A model generated the notes under the pieces. That model made no database searches. It was given only the letters and a program-made list of their open reading frames with translations, and had not been told where the DNA came from. Both the position numbers and the translations under genes were made by a program. Source: Verrucomicrobiota bacterium (GTDB lineage Bacteria > Verrucomicrobiota > Verrucomicrobiia > Opitutales > Opitutaceae). From it: a stretch of 64,000 bases of DNA. Shown here piece after piece: positions 32,811 through 42,400 of the stretch; position 1 is the first letter of the stretch, and every line of letters begins with the position of its first letter. The stretch spans positions 3,538 through 67,537 of the forward strand of contig JACRQG010000006.1 in NCBI GenBank assembly GCA_016222805.1. The letters are read 5' to 3'.

Positions 32811-33854
32811 ATGATCACCACCGCCGATGCCGTTGAACAGGAGGCCGAGCGCCTCCTGCGCGCCCTGCTGCACGTGGACTGCGAACCGCAGGGCCGGACG
32901 TGGAACCTCGACACCTGCCGGGCGATCGCGCCGCTCACGCTGGAGATCAACCGGCTGAAGCAGGAGCGCGGCGCCGTGATCCTCGCCCATTCCTACGTCG
33001 AGCCCGAGATCATCTACGGCGTGGCGGATTTTCGCGGAGACTCGTACTTCCTCAGCCTGAAGGCGCGCGAAGCCCGGGCGAAGATGATCGTGTTTGCCGG
33101 GGTCGTCTTCATGGCCGAGACGGCGAAGATCCTGTCTCCCGCGGCGCAGGTGGTGGTGCCGGACCGCGGTTCCGGCTGCTCGCTCGCCGATTCCATCACC
33201 GGCGAAGGCGTGCGCCGGCTGAAGGCGTTGTGCCCGGACGCGACCGTCGTCTGCTACATCAACAGCACCGCCGAGGTGAAGGCCGAGTCGGACGTGTGCG
33301 TGACCTCCGGCAACGTCTACCACATCGTGGCCAACCTCCCGACCCGCCGCATCCTCTTTGTACCGGATCGACTGATGGGGCAGAACCTGCGCGACGAGCT
33401 GCGCCGGCGCGGGGTCGACAAGGAGATCATCACTTCCGATGGCACCTGCATGGTGCACGATCAATTTGGTCCCGCCGACATCGCCGCCGCCCGCGCGCAG
33501 TTCCCCGGATTGAAGGTCGTTTCGCACCCGGAATGCACGCCCGAGGTAGCCGCCGCCTCCGATTTCGTGGGCAGCACGGGGGCCATGATGAAGTACGTGA
33601 AGACCACGGTGGCCCCTTATTTCCTGATGCTGACGGAATGCGGGCTCGTCGGGCGACTGCAGGTGGAAACCCCGGAGAAGTCTTTCATCGGCGGCTGCCG
33701 GCTGTGCCCCTACATGAAGCTGAACTCGCTGGAGAAGGTGCGCGACGCGCTGGTCGCACCGCGGCCGGACCAGATCGTCACCCTCGATGAAACCCTGCGG
33801 CTCCGGGCGGCGCGCTGCATCGAGCGGATGTTCGAGCTGTCGCCGGTGGATTAG
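32811..33854 (+). CDS. nadA: Quinolinate synthase
   Basis: 347 residues; condenses iminoaspartate with dihydroxyacetone phosphate to quinolinate, using a [4Fe-4S] cluster. Cluster ligands are C123 (GSGCSLAD), C242 (HPECTPEV) and C296 (GGCRLCPYMKLN), the three conserved positions. Other family landmarks: ILAHSYVEPEI, VFAGVVFMAETAKIL and SDGTCMVHDQF. The ATG at 32811 is preferred to a TTG 15 codons earlier. First of nadA-nadC-nadB on the same strand, which together form the aspartate route to nicotinate mononucleotide. Confidence 0.95.
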   Translation: MITTADAVEQEAERLLRALLHVDCEPQGRTWNLDTCRAIAPLTLEINRLKQERGAVILAHSYVEPEIIYGVADFRGDSYFLSLKAREARAKMIVFAGVVFMAETAKILSPAAQVVVPDRGSGCSLADSITGEGVRRLKALCPDATVVCYINSTAEVKAESDVCVTSGNVYHIVANLPTRRILFVPDRLMGQNLRDELRRRGVDKEIITSDGTCMVHDQFGPADIAAARAQFPGLKVVSHPECTPEVAAASDFVGSTGAMMKYVKTTVAPYFLMLTECGLVGRLQVETPEKSFIGGCRLCPYMKLNSLEKVRDALVAPRPDQIVTLDETLRLRAARCIERMFELSPVD

Positions 33855-33894
33855 GTCGGCGGGTCGATACCTGTCTTGGACTCGTACTGTCCTT

Positions 33895-33968
33895 GTAGGC
33901 GGGGCGACCCCGCCCCGCACTTTTCGTGTCGTCGCTCCGTCCATGCGGGGCGTGGTCGCGCCGCCTAT
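33895..33968 (+). repeat. REPIN-like paired-hairpin repeat, copy C
   Basis: 74 bp starting GTAGGCGGGGCGACCCCGCC and ending GTGGTCGCGCCGCCTAT. Ends are inverted (GTAGGCGG / CCGCCTAT) and the left half is a hairpin (GCGGGGCGACCCCGC). It lies in the nadA-nadC gap and has the same length and layout as the other copies. Confidence 0.6.
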
Positions 33969-34078
33969 TCGAAGACCGGGTCGCGGCCGATCCCGAAGCT
34001 CGCGCAATATTAAGGTGGAAAGCCGGCGGTCCCGGGCCGAATCTGGCGGCCGCCCGTTCCGCGGCCCAACCTCCCGCC

Positions 34079-34915
34079 ATGCTCCCGCCCCGCACCGAAC
34101 ACCTGATCGACCTCGCTCTCGACGAGGATGCCGGCCTTGGCGACGTGACGAGCCGGGCCATCTTTCCGGCGCGGCATCGGTCGCGGGCGGTGATCGAGGC
34201 CAAACAGGACCTGGTGATCTGTGGTCTGGAGGTGGCGGCGAGAGTCTTTGCCCGGGTGGATCCGGCACTGAAGGTCGAACTCAAGGCCCGGGATGGAGAC
34301 CGGATTCGCCGGGGCGGCCGGGTGCTGGCGGTCCGCGGCCCGACGGCGTCGCTGCTGACTGCCGAACGCACGGCCCTCAATTTCCTCCAGCGGCTGTCCG
34401 GCATCGCGAGCCTCGCGCGGCGCCATGCCGCGGCGGTGGCGGGCACCGGAGTGCGCGTCGGCGACACCCGCAAGACCACGCCGGGCTGGCGGGCGCTGGA
34501 AAAGTATGCCGTGCGCTGCGGCGGCTGCCACAATCACCGCGCCTCTCTCGGCGAGCATGTGCTGATCAAGGACAACCACATCGCCGCCGCCGGTTCGCTG
34601 CGAAAGGCGGTGGAGCTCGCCCGGGTGGCCGCCCCGCACAGTGCGAAGATCGAGGTCGAGGCCACGACGCTCGCGGAGGTCCGGGAGGCGCTGCGCGCGG
34701 GAGCCGAGGTCATCCTTCTCGACAACATGACCCCCGCGGGCATTCGCGCCGCGGTCGCCGTGATCGCGGGCGCGGCTGTCGTCGAAGTGTCAGGCGGGGT
34801 GCGGTTGGAAACCCTGCGCGACTTCGCGCTCCCGGGAGTCGATGTCATCAGCATCGGCGCCCTGACTCATTCGGCCACGGCGGTGGATCTCAGCCTGACC
34901 CTGCTGGCGCGCTGA
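34079..34915 (+). CDS. nadC: Quinolinate phosphoribosyltransferase
   Basis: 278 residues; converts quinolinate and PRPP to nicotinate mononucleotide with loss of CO2. The ATG at MLPPRTEHLIDLALDEDAG fits the family N-terminus; the frame upstream runs through a repeat and is not coding. Key motifs are LGDVTSRAI, TAERTALNFLQRLSGIAS, GDTRKTTPGWRALEKYAV, CHNHRASL and LIKDNHI, plus EVSGGV and SIGALTHS in the C-terminal barrel. The usual GGGxNHR is GGCHNHR here. The repeat-bearing 224-base gap after nadA could allow separate expression; nadB starts three bases after its stop. Confidence 0.94.
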   Translation: MLPPRTEHLIDLALDEDAGLGDVTSRAIFPARHRSRAVIEAKQDLVICGLEVAARVFARVDPALKVELKARDGDRIRRGGRVLAVRGPTASLLTAERTALNFLQRLSGIASLARRHAAAVAGTGVRVGDTRKTTPGWRALEKYAVRCGGCHNHRASLGEHVLIKDNHIAAAGSLRKAVELARVAAPHSAKIEVEATTLAEVREALRAGAEVILLDNMTPAGIRAAVAVIAGAAVVEVSGGVRLETLRDFALPGVDVISIGALTHSATAVDLSLTLLAR

Positions 34916-34918
34916 CCC

Positions 34919-36475
34919 ATGGAAACCCTGCGAACCGACTGCCTGGTGATCGGTGCTGGCCTGGCTGGCTCGGCCTATGCCCTGCAGGCGGCGCGACGCG
35001 GGCTGCAGGTGGAGTTGCTTTCGCTCGAGGCGCCCCTGGTCGCCAACAGTGATTGGGCGCAGGGCGGGATCATCTACGAGACCGCCCGGGATCCCGGACA
35101 GCTCGCCCGCGACATCGTCGAGGCCAGCGACGGCACCTCCCATCCGGCGGCGGTGGATCATCTCGTGCGCGAAGGCCCGGCGGCGGTGAAGGAACTGCTC
35201 CTGGACGATCTGGGCGTGGCCTTCGACCGCGACTCGGCTGGCGGCCTGGAGTTCACCCGTGAAGGCGGCCACAGCTCGCGCCGGATCATCCATGCCAAGG
35301 ATCTCACCGGCCATGCCATCCTGTCGGCCGTAGCCGCTCGCGTGGACGTGACTCCGGGGATCACGCGCCGTGCCGGGTGGGTGGCGGTCGACCTGCTGAC
35401 GCTGTCGCACAACACCGACACGGTGTCGGATCACTACGCGCCGCTCACTTGTTTTGGCGCCTATGTGCTCGACACCGCCAGCGGGGAGGTGCGGGCGATC
35501 GTGGCGAAGAAGACCGTGCTCGCGACCGGTGGCCTGGGCATGATCTTCCTGCACAGCACCAACCAGCCCGGCAGCGTGGGCCACGGCGTGGCGATGGCCT
35601 ACCGGGTGGGCGCGCGGCTCATCGACCTCGAGTACGTGCAGTTTCACCCGACGGTTTTCTTCAAGAAGAACGCCCCGCGCTTCCTCGTGACCGAGGCGTT
35701 GCGCGGGGAAGGGGCGGTGCTGGTCAACGCCCGCGGCGAGCGTTTCATGGATTCAATCCATCCGCGGGGTTCGCTGGCGCCGCGCGATATCGTGGCGCGC
35801 TCAATCCACCAGGAACTTGCGGCCAGCGGGGAGCCCTGCGCCTACCTTGATCTTTCAGCGATGCGTCCGGACTTCATTCGCAACCGTTTCCCCACGGTGG
35901 TGGGACGCTGTGCGGAGCACGGGGTCGACGTCACCCGCGAGCCGATTCCGATCGTGCCGGCGGCGCATTTCTCCTGCGGGGGCGTGCACACGGATCTTTC
36001 CGGCCGGACGAATGTCCGCCATCTGAACGCGGTCGGCGAGACGGGCTGTACCGGGCTGCACGGCGCCAACCGACTGGCGAGCACCTCGCTGCTCGAGTGC
36101 CTTGTGAGCGCGAAGTTCGCGGCCCTGGCCGACGCGGCGGAGATTCCCGGCACCGAGTTCCGGCTGCCGGACCCGCGTCCGTGGAGCGGTCCGGCGCGCG
36201 ATGCCGACCCGACCCTGATCCGTCAGGATCTGCAGCTCCTGCAGAGCACGATGTGGAACTACGCGGGCATCGTGCGCTCCTCCAAGCGCCTGACGCGGGC
36301 CCGCCGCATCCTCCTGGAACTGCGCGAGGAGATTCAGAGCTTCTATCGCGGCTGCCGGCTGACGCGGGAGCTGATTGAACTGCGCAACGCGGTGCAAACC
36401 GCGCTTCTGGTGGTCCACGCCGCCTCCCTCAACCCGCGCAGCAAGGGTTGCCACTACGTGACGGAGGAGGAGTAG
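34919..36475 (+). CDS. nadB: L-aspartate oxidase
   Basis: 518 residues; FAD-dependent oxidation of L-aspartate to iminoaspartate, the substrate of NadA. The N-terminal FAD loop is VIGAGLAGSAYALQAARRG, followed by SDWAQGGIIYE. The active-site stretch GGHSSRRIIHAKDLTGHA matches the HSxRRxxHxxDxTG signature. AHFSCGGVHTDLSGRTN and GANRLASTSLLECLV are the expected later motifs, and the helical C-terminal domain is complete. It starts three bases after nadC, so co-translation is likely. Length is normal for the family. Confidence 0.94.
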   Translation: METLRTDCLVIGAGLAGSAYALQAARRGLQVELLSLEAPLVANSDWAQGGIIYETARDPGQLARDIVEASDGTSHPAAVDHLVREGPAAVKELLLDDLGVAFDRDSAGGLEFTREGGHSSRRIIHAKDLTGHAILSAVAARVDVTPGITRRAGWVAVDLLTLSHNTDTVSDHYAPLTCFGAYVLDTASGEVRAIVAKKTVLATGGLGMIFLHSTNQPGSVGHGVAMAYRVGARLIDLEYVQFHPTVFFKKNAPRFLVTEALRGEGAVLVNARGERFMDSIHPRGSLAPRDIVARSIHQELAASGEPCAYLDLSAMRPDFIRNRFPTVVGRCAEHGVDVTREPIPIVPAAHFSCGGVHTDLSGRTNVRHLNAVGETGCTGLHGANRLASTSLLECLVSAKFAALADAAEIPGTEFRLPDPRPWSGPARDADPTLIRQDLQLLQSTMWNYAGIVRSSKRLTRARRILLELREEIQSFYRGCRLTRELIELRNAVQTALLVVHAASLNPRSKGCHYVTEEE

Positions 36476-36535
36476 GGCGGAGGGTGGAGGGGGCGTCGCG
36501 CACTCCCCGGGGGCGCGCCCGCGCCTCCGCTTCGC

Positions 36536-37153
36536 TCACCGCGCGGCTAAGTCGCCCTCCCTCGGGCGCACTTGATCGACGATGCGCAGCAGCGCGACAA
36601 AGTCTTCCTCGCGCGTGCGGCTGGGAATCCGGTGATCGAATTTCGGCGCCTCGCGCATCTCGGCGGCGGCAGTCTGCAGGCGACGGGCGATCTCGGCCTC
36701 GTTGTCCTGGGCGCGCTGGCGCATCCGTTCCACCATTCGGGCGTCGTCCACCTCGACGAAGACCGTGACCAGGGACCGGCGCAGGAGTTCGTCGTGCTGG
36801 GCGGCGCGGCGGAAGCTCTCGACTCCCTGGACGTCGATGTTGATGACCAGGTTGCGGCCGGCTGCGAGCGGCCCCAGCACGCTGGACTTGAGGGTACCGT
36901 AAAGGCGGTCCTGCCCGTGCACCTGGGCCCATTCGAGGAAGTCGCCCGCGTCGCGCCGGCGGCGGAATTCATCGGGGGAGAAGAAATGGTAGTGCACGCC
37001 ATTGACCTCGCCGGGCCGGGGGGCGCGGGTGGTGGTGGTGATCACTCGGGAGAACTCCGGTCGCTCCCGGAGCAGTCGCTCACACAGCGTGCTCTTGCCG
37101 GATCCCGCCGGGCCGGCGATGACGAGCAGCAAGGGAGGGCGGTCGGCGGCCAT
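36536..37153 (-). CDS. gmk: Guanylate kinase
   Basis: 205 residues; phosphorylates GMP to GDP in the cytoplasm. The P-loop is AGPAGSGKSTLCERLL, then SRVITTTTRAPRPGEVNGVHYHF, the GMP-binding segment, and DVQGVESFRRAA (Walker B region). The lid with RMRQRAQDNEAEIARRL is normal. It is last in a minus-strand group after miaB and a membrane protein, nine bases from the latter. It is convergent with nadB across 60 GC-rich bases. Confidence 0.94.
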   Translation of the reverse strand: MAADRPPLLLVIAGPAGSGKSTLCERLLRERPEFSRVITTTTRAPRPGEVNGVHYHFFSPDEFRRRRDAGDFLEWAQVHGQDRLYGTLKSSVLGPLAAGRNLVINIDVQGVESFRRAAQHDELLRRSLVTVFVEVDDARMVERMRQRAQDNEAEIARRLQTAAAEMREAPKFDHRIPSRTREEDFVALLRIVDQVRPREGDLAAR

Positions 37154-37162
37154 GCCGGAGGC

Positions 37163-37702
37163 TTAGTAGGTGAAGGCCACGATGGACAGCAACACCCCGT
37201 AGGCGGTGAGCGCCCCGCCGACGCCGCGCGTGCGGCCGGGCCGGGCGAAGAGCCAGCCAAAGAAATCGCGCAGGCGCCACGGCTGCGCCCCGAGCCAGAT
37301 CGCGGCGGAAATCGCCAGGTAGACCGCCAGCTTGTAGAGCACGATCTGCGCGTGTTCGAAGTTCATGAAGCCCGCGTCGAGGAGCGGCATCGCCCCCATC
37401 AGGATCAGCGTGGCCAGGCCGCGCACGGCGAGGAAATCCGGCACGCACTTGAACGACAGCACCGCCACCGCGGCGAAGCCGATGAACAGGTAGGTGCGGT
37501 ACTCACCGAAGTCCGCCGGGGACAGGTGCCAGATGGCGTACAGGAACCAGGCGGCGCCCGCTCCGAAGAGGACGTAGGCGGCGGCGGTCGACCGCGGGAA
37601 CGCCTTCAGCACCGCCGCGTAACCGGCGTGATTAAGCAGGAGCGGCAGCCCGGCGGCCAGCAGCAGCAGGCCGGTGACAAGGGTGGCGACGGTGAGGGAC
37701 AT
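37163..37702 (-). CDS. Multi-pass membrane protein of unknown function
   Basis: 179 residues with about five hydrophobic helices (VATLVTGLLLLAAGLPLLL, AAAYVLFGAGAAWFLYAIW, YLFIGFAAVAVLSF, GLATLILMGAMPLL, LYKLAVYLAISAAIWLG, and a C-terminal AYGVLLSIVAF). Short loops contain KAFPRST and SPADFGEYRTY. No family is recognised with confidence. It lies between miaB and gmk on the same strand with short spacing, so co-transcription is likely. The 96 bases upstream contain AACCACGAAATACGCGAAAA, reminiscent of the CACGAATGG repeats. Confidence 0.75.
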   Translation of the reverse strand: MSLTVATLVTGLLLLAAGLPLLLNHAGYAAVLKAFPRSTAAAYVLFGAGAAWFLYAIWHLSPADFGEYRTYLFIGFAAVAVLSFKCVPDFLAVRGLATLILMGAMPLLDAGFMNFEHAQIVLYKLAVYLAISAAIWLGAQPWRLRDFFGWLFARPGRTRGVGGALTAYGVLLSIVAFTY

Positions 37703-37798
37703 CAGAAAAAACCACGAAATACGCGAAAATCACCAAAGGGAATCAAACATATGCGGATGCGATTTTGTTCCGGTGGCGTACCGCGTGCTGGTTCGGAA

Positions 37799-39178
37799 TC
37801 ATTCCCGCCCTGGTCTCAGTTCCCCGTAGAGCGTGCTCACCGAGGCGCGGGTGATGCGGAGCGGGACCAACTCGCCGACCAGGCGCGGGTCGGCGTCGAA
37901 GACACACACGCGGTTGCCGCGCGTCCTGCCGGTGAACCTCGCGCCGCTCTTGTCCCGGCCCTCCACCAGCACCTCCTCCTCGGTGCCGATCAGGGTGGCG
38001 GTGCGGCGCAGGGAGTTCTGCTGGAGCAGCGCCAGCAGTTCCTGGTTGCGGCGCTCCTTCACCTCCTCGGTCACCTGTTCGGCCATCTCCGCGGCCGGGG
38101 TGCCCGTGCGCGTGCTGTACTTGAAGATATACGCCATGTCGAAATCGCAGGCGGTGAACAGCTCCCGTGTCGCAGCGAATTCCTCCTCGGTCTCGCCGGG
38201 AAAGCCCACGATCACGTCCGTCGACAAGTACATCCCGGGGTTCACGGCGCGCAGGGCCCCGACAATCTCGCGATACCGGTCGCGCGTGTAGGGCCGGTTC
38301 ATCGCGCGCAGGATGCGGTCGCTGCCGCTCTGCATCGGCAGGTGCACGTATGGGCAGAGCTTGGGCAGACGGCCATACGCGGCGACGAGATCCTCCTTGA
38401 AGCCGCGCGGATGGGGCGAGGTGAACCGGATCCGCGCGAGTCCGTCGATGGCATGCACCCGCTCGAGCAGTTGCACGAAGGGCGAGGTCCCCTCCGTGTG
38501 CACGTAGTCGCGCCGGCCGTAGCTGGTCACAATCTGGCCGAGGAGAGTGATCTCCCGCACGCCCCGCGCCGCCAGGGCGCGGCATTCGGCCACGATATCC
38601 TCCATCGGCCGCGAACGCTCGTCGCCGCGGGTCTTGGGGACGATGCAGAACGAGCAGGCCATGTTGCAGCCCTGCTGGATCGAGACGAAGGCCGTCACTT
38701 GCCGCTCGACGCCGTCGACCTCCTCCGGACCGGGAACAAGGTGATCCCGGATCGTGTTCTGCGAACCTTCCTCCTCGCCAATGTCGACGATGGAGCGGCC
38801 GACCGGCACCCCCGCTTCGCGGGCGGCGCGGAGGTTGTCGAGATACCCGGGCACCTGGTGAAACTTCTGGGTTCCGACGATCAGGTCGACATCCGGGAGT
38901 TGATCGAGAAGCGCGGCCCCGCGGTTCTGCGCCATGCATCCCAGGATCCCGAGCACGAAGTCCGGCTGGCGTTTCTTCCGCTGCTGCAGGTACCCCGCCT
39001 TGCCGATCGCCTTCTGTTCGGCGGCGTCGCGCACGCTGCAGGTGTTGAGCAGCAGGATGTCGCAGTCGTCCTCGTCCGCGACGATGCGGTAGCCCCGGGC
39101 GCGTAGCATGGCCGCGACCGCCTCGCTGTCGCGCTCGTTCATCTGGCAACCGTAGGTCTTGATGTGGACGCGGTTCAA
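37799..39178 (-). CDS. miaB: tRNA-2-methylthio-N6-dimethylallyladenosine synthase
   Basis: 459 residues; radical-SAM methylthiolation of i6A37 in tRNA. I place the start at a TTG giving (M)NRVHIKTYGCQMNERDSEA, the family's usual opening; an ATG 71 codons upstream (39391) would add a Pro-rich extension without similarity. The N-terminal auxiliary cluster cysteines are C11, C47 and C81. The radical-SAM motif is C171-NMA-C175-SF-C178. The MTTase core (LLGQIVTSYG, MQSGSDRILRAMNRPYTRD) and the C-terminal TRAM domain (LVEGRDKSGARFTGRTRGNR) are complete. It heads a minus-strand group with a membrane protein and gmk. Confidence 0.93.
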   Translation of the reverse strand: MNRVHIKTYGCQMNERDSEAVAAMLRARGYRIVADEDDCDILLLNTCSVRDAAEQKAIGKAGYLQQRKKRQPDFVLGILGCMAQNRGAALLDQLPDVDLIVGTQKFHQVPGYLDNLRAAREAGVPVGRSIVDIGEEEGSQNTIRDHLVPGPEEVDGVERQVTAFVSIQQGCNMACSFCIVPKTRGDERSRPMEDIVAECRALAARGVREITLLGQIVTSYGRRDYVHTEGTSPFVQLLERVHAIDGLARIRFTSPHPRGFKEDLVAAYGRLPKLCPYVHLPMQSGSDRILRAMNRPYTRDRYREIVGALRAVNPGMYLSTDVIVGFPGETEEEFAATRELFTACDFDMAYIFKYSTRTGTPAAEMAEQVTEEVKERRNQELLALLQQNSLRRTATLIGTEEEVLVEGRDKSGARFTGRTRGNRVCVFDADPRLVGELVPLRITRASVSTLYGELRPGRE

Positions 39179-39460
39179 ATTCGGGAGGGTCGTTGGTAGC
39201 GCGGGCGCCGGCGGGGTCAACGAGGGAAACCGGGCCGGCCCCGGTGGAATCGGCGGGATCCCGGCTGCTTGGCTGGCTCCGTCGCCGCCGGGCAAACGCC
39301 ACACCCTGTTTCCCGATGGGCACCCATTCTTGGCAGAAATCGCACCGGTTTTCCTGATTTTGCTGATCGTTCGCGGCGGGGAATTTCGCATGGTAACTGA
39401 CCGCTCCGTCAGCAAGATGGCCCAGCCTCCCCGCTGGGTGGCGGAGTGCTTCTTTACCTC

Positions 39461-42400
39461 ATGAAACCCCGTCACATGTACCTGGTCCTCGCGGTTGCTG
39501 CGGTGGCCCTCCTGATCTGGTTTGGTTCCTCTCGGGTCTCCCGAATCGCTCCGCGCGGTGCCGAACCGCGGAGCACGGCGAACGCGGTGCCTTCTCATCG
39601 ATCGGGCATGGAGCCGGCCGCACCGCCGGGGCCGGAAAAGGCACCAGGGGCCTCGGAAGGGGCGCGCCGGGAGGCGGCGGAAGCCGCGGTGGCGGCGTTC
39701 ACCGGCTGGTTGACGGAGTGGCGTCGCGCCGACGCGGCGGCGCAGGCGGGCCTGGCGGAGCGCGGGCTGCAATTGGCCACGGCGCGCCGGGAGGCGCTGA
39801 AGGAGTTGATCCCACAGGATCCACGACGGGCCCTTGAACTTGCGGTTCCGATGGGCCTGCGGCGCGAGTTGCCTCCGGAGGTCCAGTCAAAGCTGGAGCA
39901 CCGGATCGACGGCAGGGGGGATCTCGAGGTCACCATCGGGTGCTTCGGAACAGAGACCAGGATTGAGCGTTCCGCGTTGATCGCCGGACGCCGCTACGAA
40001 GTCCATGTCTACGGCCGTCGCGCCGAACAACACACCAAGTTTGGCGTGCCGCTCCATGGCATCGCGGTGGACGAGGTGGCGGCGCTGGCGGAGGAGCCGT
40101 ATCGGTTGCTCGATGACGCGGAGAGGCAGGCGAGTGGTCTCGGGGAGTCGGACGTGGGCGTGTTCGCGGGCGACGGCCTGCGCGTGTTTGGCAGCCCGGC
40201 GGAACTGGAGGCGTTCGCGGCCCGCCAGGTCGCGGCGGAGGCGGTGGTTGGTCCTCATGTGGCCAGTGTTGGCGGAGACGGATCGGGGTCCGGGGCTGGC
40301 GTGCCTCCCACCGCGGCCAATACGCCCTGGATCCTCGGGGCGAAGCGCGTGCTCTGGGTGCAAATCGATTTTGCGGACGATCCCGGCGGCGTGGCGACGC
40401 CGGCGGAGATTGAGGTGACGAACGCGCGGGTGAGCGAGTTCTACGCCGCGGTGTCCCAAGGCAAGACGACGATGTCTTTCACGGTCCTGCCGCAGGTCCT
40501 GCGGATGACGCGGGACAAGAGCTTCTATAACGCGTCGAGCTCGACGGTGTCGCAGTTGCAGACCGACGCCGGGGTGCTCGCCCGGGCCTACGATGTGGCC
40601 AACGGCAACAACGGCACCTACAATCCCGACCGCTACGATCGGTGGATCGTGCTGTTCAAGCGGATGCCGGCCTACTCCTTTGGCGGGCAGGCCCAGCTCA
40701 CCGGCCCGCAGGTGCGGATGAACGGCAATATCTCCCCGGGTACCACCTACCACGAGCTTGGCCATACCCAGGGGCTGTCCCATTCCCACTACTGGCTCCC
40801 TTCGGGCAGCACCGGCATCGGGGCGGGCACTCACGTGGAGTACGGTGATGTCTTCGATGCGATGGGCAGTTCGGGCAGCAGTTCCAACAACCACTTCAAC
40901 GCCGCCCAGAAGGCGAAGATCGGCTACCTCGAGGCGGAGGCGATCACGACGGTGTCCCAGGCGGGGACCTATCGCGTGGCGCGGCATGATCACCAGGATG
41001 CCGCCGGCATCCGCGCGCTGAAGATCGCGCCCGAAGGGCTCGGCTACGAATACTGGGTGGACTACCGGCGGTTTGGCCCGACCTCGTTCTCCGCGGCCCA
41101 GCTCGACCGGCTGCGCAACGGCTTTCACCTGCACTGGGGGCAGGGGAAGGCGCCCAAGTACACCTCCGGCGCCGGAACCTATCTCATCGATGCAACGGCC
41201 GGCTCGGCCGGGGGAGCCAGCGACGCGCCCTTCCGCACGGGTGAGGCGTTTGTCGATGCCGATGCGGGTGTCGCGATCAAACCCCTGGCCACCGGAGGTG
41301 CCACCCCGGCGGAGTATATTGAGGTACAGGTGTCCTTCGGCGCGGTCGACGGCAACCGCAACCCAGTCCTCCAGGCGGACCTGCCGGCCGGTACGCTCGC
41401 GGCGCGCACCAATGTCATCTTCCGCGCCAGCGCCACCGATCCCGATGGTGACCCCGTGTATTACCGCTGGGATTTTGGCGACGGGCAGATCAACCCGAAT
41501 TTCGACAACCTGACGCGACGCTTCACCAAAGGGGGGCGGTATTCGCTGCGAGTGTCCGCGCATGACGGCCGGGGGGGCATTGCGGTCAAGAACCTCGATT
41601 TCACCGTCGCCGATCCCCTCGTGAGCTGGACGCGCCGCGCGGAGGGTCTGACGACCTCGGCGCTCTACGATGTCCTCTACGCGGCGGGGAAGTTCGTCAT
41701 CGTGGGTTCCGGCAGCACGGTGCTGACATCACCGGATGGCCTCACCTGGGCGAAGGCCACCTTTCCGGCCAGCATCGGCCTGACGGCGCTGGTTCACAAC
41801 GGCTCCCGTTTCCTTGCCGTCGGCAACCGCTCCACGACTTCGACCGATCGCGGCGTCGCGGCCGTCTCGCTCGATGGTGAGACTTGGACAACCACCACCA
41901 TCGCGACCGGTTCGGCGCTACTTTGGGCTGCGGCCCACGGCTCGGGGCGGTTCGTGGCGGTCGGTGATGCCGGCGCGATCCACACGTCGACCGACGGAGC
42001 CACCTGGGCAGCGGCGACGTCGGGGGTGCGGGATGTGCTTCGTTCGGTCAGCTTCGCCAACGGCCTCTTTGTGGTCACGGGGGACAATGGCCGCGTGCTG
42101 ACTTCGACTGACGGCCTGAACTGGCTTAACCGGAGCCTGCCGACCACCGCCAGCTTCTGGGGTTCGGCGTGGCACCATGGCGCGTGGTACACGCGTTCCG
42201 GCACCACGACCTACCGGTCGGTTGACGGCGTCGACTGGGCGCGAGTGGCCTCGTCGGGCGCTTCCAGTCTCGGGAGCTACCGGGTCCACTCGATCGGCGG
42301 GGTGCTGCTGGCCGGACTGACCAGCGGAACCGTCGATCTTTCCGAGAACGCCCAGGCCTGGGCCGGGGTGCAACTGGATGCCACCACCGGGGCCGGGGTG

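Noticed and set aside
39179-39391. 71-residue N-terminal extension of MiaB from ATG 39391
   Set aside because: Pro-rich with no family similarity; MiaB homology begins at NRVHIKTYG, matched by the TTG at 39178.
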